Of a stretch of DNA of 10,664 nucleotides, positions 1-5,604 are shown one piece after another. Position numbers and translations under genes: made by a program. Below the pieces are notes generated by a model. That model saw only the letters and a list, made by a program, of their open reading frames with translations. It was not told the origin of the DNA and did no database searches. Origin of the DNA: Xanthomonas translucens pv. translucens DSM 18974. Its GTDB lineage: Bacteria; Pseudomonadota; Gammaproteobacteria; Xanthomonadales; Xanthomonadaceae. Each line of letters begins with the position of its first letter. Within the stretch, counting starts at the first letter, position 1. Location of the stretch: NCBI RefSeq assembly GCF_000331775.1, contig NZ_CAPJ01000272.1:1-10664 (forward strand), given 5' to 3'.

Positions 1-7
1 CAAAAAA

Positions 8-2158
8 CTAAGCCGCCGCAAACCGCGCCGCCCCACCCACCCAACGCGCGACGATGCGATCGGCCAGCCCCGGTGACTCGGCCAGCAGCCGTTCGGCCAG
101 CGCATGTACCCGCGGCAGCAGGCCGGCGTCGCGCGCCAGGTCGGCGACGCGGAACGCGGCCAGACCGGTCTGGCGGGTGCCGAGCAGTTCGCCGGGACCG
201 CGCAGCTCCAGGTCCTTCTCGGCGATGACGAAGCCGTCGTTGGTCTGGCGCATGGTCTGCAGCCGCTGCCGCGCCATCGCCGACAGCGGCGCCTGGTACA
301 TCAGCACGCAGCTCGACGCGGCCGCGCCGCGGCCGACCCGGCCGCGCAATTGGTGCAACTGCGCCAGGCCCAGGCGCTCGGCGTTCTCGATGATCATCAG
401 CGAGGCGTTGGGCACGTCGACGCCGACCTCGATCACCGTAGTGGCGACCAGCAGGTCGATCTCGCCCTGCTTGAACGCGCGCATCGCCGCCTGCTTCTCG
501 GTGCCCTTCATGCGCCCGTGCACCAGGCCCACCTTCAGCTCCGGCAGCTGCGCCGACAAGGTCTCGTAGGTGGCCTGCGCGGCGCTGGCGTCGATGCGGT
601 TGCCGGCGCCCTGCCCAGGCGCCGGCTTGTCGCCGTCTTCGGCTTCGTCGATCAGGGTGCACACCCAGTACGCCTGGCGGCCTTCGGCGCAAGCCACGCG
701 GATGCGCTGCACCAGCTCCGGGCGGCGCTCGGCGCTGAGCACGATGGTCTGCACCGGGGTGCGCCCAGGCGGCAGTTCGTCGATCGCCGACACGTCCAGA
801 TCGGCGTAGGCGGCCATCGCCAGCGTGCGCGGGATCGGCGTGGCGGTCATCACCAGCTGGTGCGGCACGCAGGCGCCGCTGGCGCCCTTGTCGCGCAGCG
901 CCAGGCGCTGGTGCACGCCGAAGCGGTGCTGCTCGTCGACGATGGCCAAGGCCAGATCATGAAAGGCCACCGCCGCCTGCATCAGCGCATGCGTGCCCAC
1001 CACGACTTGCGCCTCGCCTGAGGCGATCTGCGCCAGCACCGCGGCACGCGCCTTGCCGGTGACCTTACCGGCCAGCCAGGCGACGCGGATGCCGAGCGGC
1101 TCCAGCCAGGCGCGCAGATTCGCCAGATGCTGCTCGGCGAGCAGCTCGGTCGGCGCCGCCAGCGCCGCCTGCTTGCCCTTGTCCACCGCCAGCATTGCCG
1201 CCAATGCCGCGACCACGGTCTTGCCGCTGCCGACGTCGCCCTGCACCAGGCGCAGCATCGGCGAGGGCTTTTCCAGGTCGGCGCGGATCTGCGCGAACAC
1301 CCGCTGCTGCGCGCCGGTGAGCTGGAACGGCAGCGACTGCTGCAGGCGCTTGGCCAGCAGGCCGCGCCCGCGCAGCGACGGCGAACGCTGCCGCTGCAGC
1401 GCGATGCGCTGGCGGCGCAGGCTCAAGTGATGGGCCAGCAGTTCTTCCAGCGCCAACCGCTGCTGCGCCGGATGCAGGCCGGCAGCGAGCGCGCCCAGGT
1501 CGGCCTGCGGCGGCGGCCGGTGCGCGATCAGCAGCGCGCTGCGCAGCGACGGCAGGCCCAGCTCGGCCAGCATGGCGGCCGGCAACAGTTCCAGCGACGC
1601 TTCGTCGGGCAGACGGTCCAGCGCCTGCCCGATCAGCTTGCGCAGCGTCGCCGGGCCGATGCCCTCGACCGCCGGATAGACCGGGTCCAGGCTGTCGTCC
1701 AGGCCCGCGCTGTCATCGCCACCGAGGATCTGGTAGCTCGGATGCACGATCTCCAGGCCGTGCTGGCCGGGCTTGGGCGTGCCGAACGCGCGCAGCCGCG
1801 CGCCCAGCGCGAACTGCGCCACCTGCGCGGCGCGGAACTGGAAGAAGCGCAGCACCAGCGTTGCGCGCGAGTCGTCGGCCACCGCCACGCGCAGCATCGG
1901 CCGGTAGCGGAAGCCGCGATCCACGGCTTCCACCCGCACCTCGACCTGCGCCGGAATGCCCGGCTGCAGCGCCGCCACCGGGGTCAGCCGGGTGCGGTCC
2001 TCATAGCGCAGCGGCAGGTGCAGCCACAGGTCCTGCAGGGTCAGCAGGCCACGCGCGGCGAACTTCTCGGCGACCTTCGGGCCGACGCCCGGCAGCGCCG
2101 ACAACGGCGCCTCGCCTGCCGCCGACAGCGCCGGCGCCGGAACCTGCACGCGCGGCAC
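8..2158 (-). CDS. recG: ATP-dependent DNA helicase RecG
   Basis: RecG is a monomeric superfamily 2 helicase that remodels stalled replication forks, R-loops and Holliday junctions. The 716-residue product is close to the family length (E. coli 693). An N-terminal wedge/OB region (about residues 1-280) carries the conserved LHLPLRYEDRT segment at 46-56. The helicase core follows: Walker A GDVGSGKT (307-314), DEQH box (408-411), motif III TATPIPRT (438-445), motif VI QLRGRVGRG (603-611), then the RecG-type C-terminal GELLGTRQTG (656-665). The start is GTG at 2156-2158, nine bases after the ridA stop, with no obvious Shine-Dalgarno, so translational coupling to ridA is likely. A second GTG lies three codons in, so the exact start is uncertain. 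Residues about 506-522 (rich in G, D and P) form an insertion of roughly 13 residues relative to E. coli RecG as I recall it. The stop is TAG at 8-10, followed by a T run on the coding strand at the window edge. Confidence 0.97.
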   Translation of the reverse strand: MPRVQVPAPALSAAGEAPLSALPGVGPKVAEKFAARGLLTLQDLWLHLPLRYEDRTRLTPVAALQPGIPAQVEVRVEAVDRGFRYRPMLRVAVADDSRATLVLRFFQFRAAQVAQFALGARLRAFGTPKPGQHGLEIVHPSYQILGGDDSAGLDDSLDPVYPAVEGIGPATLRKLIGQALDRLPDEASLELLPAAMLAELGLPSLRSALLIAHRPPPQADLGALAAGLHPAQQRLALEELLAHHLSLRRQRIALQRQRSPSLRGRGLLAKRLQQSLPFQLTGAQQRVFAQIRADLEKPSPMLRLVQGDVGSGKTVVAALAAMLAVDKGKQAALAAPTELLAEQHLANLRAWLEPLGIRVAWLAGKVTGKARAAVLAQIASGEAQVVVGTHALMQAAVAFHDLALAIVDEQHRFGVHQRLALRDKGASGACVPHQLVMTATPIPRTLAMAAYADLDVSAIDELPPGRTPVQTIVLSAERRPELVQRIRVACAEGRQAYWVCTLIDEAEDGDKPAPGQGAGNRIDASAAQATYETLSAQLPELKVGLVHGRMKGTEKQAAMRAFKQGEIDLLVATTVIEVGVDVPNASLMIIENAERLGLAQLHQLRGRVGRGAAASSCVLMYQAPLSAMARQRLQTMRQTNDGFVIAEKDLELRGPGELLGTRQTGLAAFRVADLARDAGLLPRVHALAERLLAESPGLADRIVARWVGGAARFAAA

Positions 2159-2167
2159 GGGCGATGG

Positions 2168-2551
2168 TCAGTCGAGCACCATCACCGCATCGACCTCGAA
2201 GCCCACGCCCTTCGGCAGCGCGGACACTTCGACGGTGGAACGCGCGGGGAACGGCGCCTGGAAATAATCCTGCATCACCGTATTGACCTGGGCGAACTGC
2301 GACAGATCGGTCAGGTACAGGCCCAGCCGCACGATCCGGTCGAGCGAACCGCCGGCCGCCTCGGCCACCGCCTTGAGGTTGTCGAAGGCGCGGCGCGCCT
2401 GCACGCCGACATCGCCGGGCACGACCTCGCCGGTAGCCGGATCCAGCGGGATCTGCCCGGAGAAATACACCGTGTTGCCGGCGCGCACCGCCTGCGAATA
2501 CGGACCGATCGCGGCCGGCGCCTGCTCGGTGTGGATGATCTGGCGGGACAT
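2168..2551 (-). CDS. ridA: RidA family 2-iminobutanoate/2-iminopropanoate deaminase
   Basis: RidA (YjgF/YER057c/UK114 family) hydrolyses reactive enamine/imine intermediates, such as 2-aminoacrylate released by PLP enzymes, to 2-ketoacids. It is a cytosolic trimer. The 127-residue product has family length. Visible motifs are GPYSQAV (16-22), SGQIPLDP (31-38), the FPARSTVEV segment with the substrate-binding arginine at 104, and Glu119, equivalent to E. coli Arg105 and Glu120. The position of the reactive Cys in the E. coli-like ARSCVEV is Thr106 here. The start is the ATG at 2549-2551, giving MSRQIIHT, preceded by GGAG six bases upstream. The frame stays open far upstream through the heptamer repeats, but that extension is low-complexity and is rejected. 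recG follows nine bases downstream, so the two are probably co-transcribed. In E. coli this position of the spo operon is occupied by trmH. Confidence 0.96.
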   Translation of the reverse strand: MSRQIIHTEQAPAAIGPYSQAVRAGNTVYFSGQIPLDPATGEVVPGDVGVQARRAFDNLKAVAEAAGGSLDRIVRLGLYLTDLSQFAQVNTVMQDYFQAPFPARSTVEVSALPKGVGFEVDAVMVLD

Positions 2552-2556
2552 GGCGG

Positions 2557-2560
2557 CTCC
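2557..2560 (-). promoter_or_regulatory. Shine-Dalgarno of ridA
   Basis: GGAG on the minus strand lies six bases before the ATG at 2549-2551. It supports the short 127-residue RidA start over the long open extension that runs back through the CCCGAGT repeats. Confidence 0.75.
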
Positions 2561-2584
2561 AACGGAAGAATGGATGGGTATTTT

Positions 2585-2682
2585 ACTCGGGACTCGGGAC
2601 TCGGGACTCGGGACTCGGGACTCGGGACTCGGGACTCGGGACTCGGGACTCGGGACTCGGGACTCGGGACTCGGGACTCGGG
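2585..2682. repeat. 14 perfect tandem copies of a 7-bp unit (ACTCGGG / CCCGAGT)
   Basis: Fourteen uninterrupted identical heptamers span 98 bp. They read ACTCGGG on the plus strand and CCCGAGT in the ridA sense, and the array ends 33 bp before the ridA start codon. The unit contains no stop in any frame on either strand, which creates spurious open frames of a repeating PESRVPS-type (minus) or GTRDSGL-type (plus) heptapeptide. The perfect identity suggests recent expansion by slipped-strand mispairing, so copy number probably varies between strains. The array lies between a candidate promoter (2691-2718) and ridA, so it would form most of the ridA-recG 5' leader. A short array of the same heptamer in inverted orientation lies at 2886-2912. 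Confidence 0.97.
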
Positions 2683-2690
2683 ACGGCAGG

Positions 2691-2718
2691 ATGATGTCCC
2701 GGGGCATATCGCTGTCAA
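2691..2718 (-). promoter_or_regulatory. candidate sigma-70 promoter for ridA-recG
   Basis: The minus strand has a perfect -35 TTGACA (2713-2718), a 16-bp spacer and CATCAT (2691-2696), which matches TATAAT at four of six positions. Initiation would fall at about 2684, just before the 14-copy heptamer array, putting the array at the very 5' end of the mRNA. The element lies downstream of the terminator-like palindrome at 2729-2770, so it could restart transcription after spoT ends. The -10 is imperfect, and activity is inferred only from sequence. An alternative -10-like TAAAAT at 2580-2585 abuts the array but has no -35. Confidence 0.45.
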
Positions 2719-2728
2719 GCGATTTGAT

Positions 2729-2770
2729 GCAAAAAGAGCCGCTTTTTTTAAAAAAAGCGGCTTTTTTTGC
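2729..2770. terminator. 42-bp palindrome, probable bidirectional intrinsic terminator after spoT
   Basis: A perfect 24-bp palindrome (2738-2761) has GCCGC, seven T, seven A, then GCGGC. It extends to 42 bp with one G-T pair at 2736/2763. A G+C stem base is followed by a run of T on both strands: TTTTTTT at 2762-2768 on the plus strand, and TCTTTTT read leftward on the minus strand. This is the form of a rho-independent terminator working in either direction. On the minus strand it lies about 150 bp after the spoT stop and before the candidate ridA promoter, so it probably ends the spoT transcript. A 6-bp inverted repeat, GCAGCT/AGCTGC (2769-2787), adjoins it. Confidence 0.7.
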
Positions 2771-2778
2771 AGCTCCGG

Positions 2779-2875
2779 CGCAGCTGCTTTTCTGTAGGAG
2801 GGGCTTCAGCCCCGACGCGTTACCGGTAAGGCGTCGGGGCTGAAGCCCCTCATACAGAAAGGCACAAAAGCTGCG
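2779..2875. repeat. inverted pair of GTAG-headed REP elements (REPIN-like)
   Basis: The core at 2792-2857 consists of two 33-bp arms in inverted orientation with no spacer. They match at all but two positions (2797/2852 and 2819/2830), and the centre is TTACCGGTAA (2820-2829). Each arm is itself a small REP: a GTAG head at 2794-2797 (GTAT in the other arm), then the imperfect hairpin GGGGCTTCAGCCCC. The flanks extend the similarity with small indels, CGCAGC...CTTTTCTG on the left and its complement on the right, out to 2875. GTAG-headed REPs of this form are known from Stenotrophomonas, Xanthomonas and Pseudomonas and are thought to be spread by RAYT (TnpA-REP) transposases. No transposase is encoded in the window, so this would be a non-autonomous copy. 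It would form a very stable RNA hairpin at the 3' end of the spoT message. Confidence 0.85.
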
Positions 2876-2885
2876 AACTTGCGAA

Positions 2886-2912
2886 AGTCCCGAGTCCCGA
2901 GTCCCGAGTCCC
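2886..2912. repeat. short CCCGAGT array, inverted relative to 2585-2682
   Basis: The plus strand reads AGT followed by three full CCCGAGT units and a final CCC, which is 27 bp or about 3.9 heptamers. On the spoT sense strand this is GGGACTC, beginning seven bases after the spoT stop. It is the reverse complement of the 14-copy array in the same gap, so the two can base-pair over up to 27 bp in many registers, enclosing the REP pair and the terminator palindrome. Confidence 0.93.
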
Positions 2913-2919
2913 AGCCCCA

Positions 2920-5091
2920 CTACTGCCGCCGCACGCTCTGCACCGCCGTCAGCCGCCGTAAGCGGCGCATCACCTCAGCCAGGTGGTTGCGGTCGCGCAC
3001 CTGGATGTTGAAGCGCAGCACCGCGGCGTTGAAGTCGCGATCCAGGTAGTCCACGCGCTCGATGTTGGACTGGCTCTGCGCGATCGCCGCCGCCAGCTGC
3101 GCCAGCACCCCGGTACGGTTCTCCACGTCCACCACCAGCGCGGTGTCGTAGTCGCCGATGACGCTGGCGTCCCAGCCGATCGGCACCCAGCGCTCGGGCG
3201 ACTTGCGCAGCTCGGCCAGGTTCGGGCAATCCAGACGGTGCACGACGATACCCTTGCCGGCAGTGTGGTAGCCCATGATCTCGTCGCCGGGAATCGGCTG
3301 GCAGCAGTTGGCGAAGCTGACCACGCCGCGCTCGCTGCCGTTGATCAGGATCTTTTCCTGCGAATGCTTGGAGTGGCCGCCGCCGCGCAGTTCCGCATAG
3401 GCCATCAGCGCCTGCGCGGCCTGGTTCGGCATCCAGTTGCCCAGCGCGATGTCGGCCAGCAGCGCCTCCAGGCGCGGATAGCGGTGCTCGCTGAGGAACG
3501 CATCCAGGCGCCCCTTGGGCAGCCGCTCCAGCGCGCTGTCCATCGCCTCCAGCGCGCGGTCGAGCATGCGGTGGCCGAGTTGCACCGCGTCCTCGTGCTC
3601 GAGCTGCTTGAGCTGGTGGCGGATCGCGGTGCGCGCCTTGCTGCTGACCACGAACTCCAGCCACTGCGGCTTGGGCGTGGCCGAACGCGCGGTGATCACT
3701 TCCACGGTCTGCCCGCTGACCAGCTTGGTGCGCAGCGGCACCAGCTTCTTGTCCACGCGCGAGGCCACCGCACGGTTGCCGACGTCGGTATGCACCGCAT
3801 AGGCGAAATCCAGCGCGGTGGAATTGCGCGGCAGCGCCAGAATCTTGCCCTTCGGCGTGAACAGGTAGACCTCGTCGGGGAACAGATCGACCTTGACGTT
3901 GTCCAGGAATTCCAGCGACGAGCCGGCGGCACGCTGCGATTCGATCAATTCGACGATCCACGCGTGCGCGCGGCTCTGCGCGCTGTTGGGCGAATCGCCG
4001 CCGAACTTGTAGGTCCAGTGCGCGGCCACGCCGCGCTCGGCGATCAGGTCCATTTCCTCGGTGCGGATCTGCACTTCGATCGGCGAGCCGTAGGGGCCGA
4101 ACAGCACCGTGTGCAGCGACTGGTAGCCGTTGGCCTTGGGAATGGCGATGAAGTCGCGGAAACGCGCGTCCAGCGGCTTGAACGTGGCGTGCACCGCGCC
4201 CAGCGCGTGGTAGCAGTCCGGCACCCCACGCACCACCAGGCGGAAGCCGAACACGTCCATCACCTGGTCGAAGGATTTGTTCTCGTCGCGCATCTTGTTG
4301 TAGATGCTCCACGGGGTCTTGATCCGGCTGACCAGGCGGTGCTCCAGCCCGTCCTTGGCCAGCCGCTGCGACAGCTGCACTTCCACCTGCGCCATCGACT
4401 CGCGGCGCACCACCGGCTGGCTGCGGATGTGCTTTTCGATGATCGCATGGCGCCACGGGTGCAGCGCGCGGAAGCCGAGGTTCTGCAACTCGGACTTCAT
4501 CAGGCTCATGCCCAGGCGCTGCGCGATCGGCGCGTAGATCTCCAGCGTCTCGCGGGCAATGCGGCTGCGCGCCTCGGCGCTCTGCGCGCCGAGCGTGCGC
4601 ATGTTGTGCAGGCGGTCGGCGAGCTTGATCATGATCACGCGCAGGTCGCGCGACATCGCCAGCAGCATCTTGCGGAAGCTCTCGGCCGCCGCTTCCTGGC
4701 GGTCGCGGAACTTCAGCTTGTCCAGCTTGGTGACGCCATCGACCAGCTCGGCCACCGCCTCGCCGAATTCGGCGGCCAGTTCGGCGCGGGTCAGCGGCGT
4801 ATCTTCGATGGTGTCGTGCAGGATCGCGGCAATCAGCGCTTCCACGTCCAGGCCGAGTTCGGCCAGCACGCCGGCCACCGCCACCGGATGAGTGATATAG
4901 GGCTCGCCCGATTTGCGGGTCTGCCCCGCGTGGGCGACCGCGCCCACCTGCCACGCGCGCCGCAGCAGCGGGATCTGCTCGGCCGGCAGATAGCTGGCGC
5001 TACGCTCGAGGTGCAGAACGTAATCGGGAATCGCCTCGCCGGCCGGCGACGGCGTGGCGGTGGCGACCTGGGCGGAAGTGCCTGGGTTCAT
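2920..5091 (-). CDS. spoT: bifunctional (p)ppGpp synthetase/hydrolase SpoT
   Basis: This cytosolic enzyme makes and degrades the stringent-response alarmone (p)ppGpp. The 723-residue product has full RSH architecture. The N-terminal HD hydrolase domain carries His54, HDTIED (92-97) and KLADRLHNMRT (156-166), all intact. The synthetase domain has R-x-K (256-258), Asp279, GYQSLHT (322-328) and EVQIRT (339-344). The TGS domain spans about 402-466, the helical and CC (Cys596-Cys597) region about 580-625, and the C-terminal ACT domain about 648-720. The synthetase signature that is RxKD in bifunctional enzymes and ExDD in RelA reads RFRD (310-313), so it is of the basic, bifunctional type. The start is ATG at 5089-5091 with no clear Shine-Dalgarno. 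It lies 101 bp after rpoZ. A terminator hairpin separates the two genes, so spoT may depend on read-through or on its own promoter. Confidence 0.98.
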   Translation of the reverse strand: MNPGTSAQVATATPSPAGEAIPDYVLHLERSASYLPAEQIPLLRRAWQVGAVAHAGQTRKSGEPYITHPVAVAGVLAELGLDVEALIAAILHDTIEDTPLTRAELAAEFGEAVAELVDGVTKLDKLKFRDRQEAAAESFRKMLLAMSRDLRVIMIKLADRLHNMRTLGAQSAEARSRIARETLEIYAPIAQRLGMSLMKSELQNLGFRALHPWRHAIIEKHIRSQPVVRRESMAQVEVQLSQRLAKDGLEHRLVSRIKTPWSIYNKMRDENKSFDQVMDVFGFRLVVRGVPDCYHALGAVHATFKPLDARFRDFIAIPKANGYQSLHTVLFGPYGSPIEVQIRTEEMDLIAERGVAAHWTYKFGGDSPNSAQSRAHAWIVELIESQRAAGSSLEFLDNVKVDLFPDEVYLFTPKGKILALPRNSTALDFAYAVHTDVGNRAVASRVDKKLVPLRTKLVSGQTVEVITARSATPKPQWLEFVVSSKARTAIRHQLKQLEHEDAVQLGHRMLDRALEAMDSALERLPKGRLDAFLSEHRYPRLEALLADIALGNWMPNQAAQALMAYAELRGGGHSKHSQEKILINGSERGVVSFANCCQPIPGDEIMGYHTAGKGIVVHRLDCPNLAELRKSPERWVPIGWDASVIGDYDTALVVDVENRTGVLAQLAAAIAQSQSNIERVDYLDRDFNAAVLRFNIQVRDRNHLAEVMRRLRRLTAVQSVRRQ

Positions 5092-5097
5092 GCGCGA

Positions 5098-5126
5098 AGA
5101 CTATGCCAGCGACGCAAGGACGGCAA
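5098..5126 (-). promoter_or_regulatory. possible spoT promoter abutting the start codon
   Basis: The minus strand has TTGCCG (5121-5126), 17 bp, then TAGTCT (5098-5103), only six bases before the spoT ATG. Initiation would fall at or next to the start codon and give a leaderless mRNA, which fits the missing Shine-Dalgarno. The -10 matches only three of six consensus bases, so support is weak. Confidence 0.28.
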
Positions 5127-5130
5127 ACCC

Positions 5131-5161
5131 GAAAACGAAACAGCCCGCGGATGCGGGCTGT
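5131..5161 (-). terminator. rho-independent terminator after rpoZ
   Basis: A nine-base-pair stem (5140-5148 with 5153-5161: ACAGCCCGC and its complement) closes a four-base loop. On the minus strand it is followed by the T-rich TTTCGTTTTC. It sits 31 bp past the rpoZ stop and 39-69 bp before the spoT start. It probably ends or attenuates transcription between rpoZ and spoT. Confidence 0.72.
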
Positions 5162-5192
5162 TCGGCAGACGATTTCGAGCGCGGTGACGCGA

Positions 5193-5492
5193 TCAGTCGT
5201 CGTTCTTGGACATGTCCTCGTCGGCGACGACCTCGGCCGCGGCCCACTCCAGCGCTTCGCGCTCGGCACGCTCGCGCTCGGACTTCTCGACTTCGTCGAT
5301 CAGCGCATTGTCAATCTTGCGCGCGGCGATCTCGCGCAGCGCCAGCACCGTCGGCTTGTCGGCCGATTCGGTGTTGTCGAGGGTGGCCTGCACGCCGTTG
5401 GCCAGCTGGCGGGCGCGCTTGGACGCCATCATGACCAGCTCGAAACGGTTGTTAACGACTTCCAGGCAATCTTCTACGGTGATGCGGGCCAT
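5193..5492 (-). CDS. rpoZ: DNA-directed RNA polymerase subunit omega
   Basis: Omega is the small subunit that helps the beta' subunit fold and join RNA polymerase. The 99-residue product matches the family, opening [19 protein letters not shown] and continuing with the ASKRARQL and [16 protein letters not shown] segments (23-30, 46-61). The C-terminus (about 70-99) is highly charged and acidic, as usual. The N-terminal MAR tripeptide, which in E. coli contributes to ppGpp site 1 at the omega-beta' interface, is kept. That is notable given that spoT is the next gene. The start ATG at 5490-5492 has GGGAG five bases upstream (5498-5502). A strong promoter lies upstream and a terminator hairpin downstream, so rpoZ can be expressed as its own unit. 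Confidence 0.97.
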   Translation of the reverse strand: MARITVEDCLEVVNNRFELVMMASKRARQLANGVQATLDNTESADKPTVLALREIAARKIDNALIDEVEKSERERAEREALEWAAAEVVADEDMSKNDD

Positions 5493-5548
5493 GCGGGCTC
5501 CCGGCGGGCCAGCGACGGCCGCGCGTTCGAATGAGGGAAAGGGCGGCG

Positions 5549-5577
5549 ATTGTAGGGCGCGAACCGGCCGAAATCAA
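5549..5577 (-). promoter_or_regulatory. near-consensus sigma-70 promoter of rpoZ
   Basis: On the minus strand, -35 TTGATT (5572-5577) and -10 TACAAT (5549-5554) are separated by exactly 17 bp. The -10 matches five of six consensus bases and the -35 four of six. Initiation would fall near 5541-5542, giving a 5' leader of about 50 bases ending in the GGGAG ribosome site. This is the best promoter in the window by eye and makes rpoZ transcription independent of gmk. Confidence 0.72.
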
Positions 5578-5604
5578 CCGCCCACCGTTCAGTTTCCTTT
5601 GGAA

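Noticed and set aside
2585..2682. CRISPR array
   Set aside because: The units are 7 bp, directly adjacent and have no spacers. This is a simple tandem repeat.
2983..5187. Long open frame (734 codons) antisense to spoT, and similar long frames antisense or out of frame to recG, yicC and hemW
   Set aside because: The composition is Arg/Gln/His/Ala-rich, as expected from reading high-G+C codons on the wrong strand. There are no recognisable domains, and each overlaps a well-conserved gene.
5593..5604. Small TTCC-AAA-GGAA hairpin right after gmk as a terminator
   Set aside because: A four-base A/T-rich stem with no following T run is too weak.
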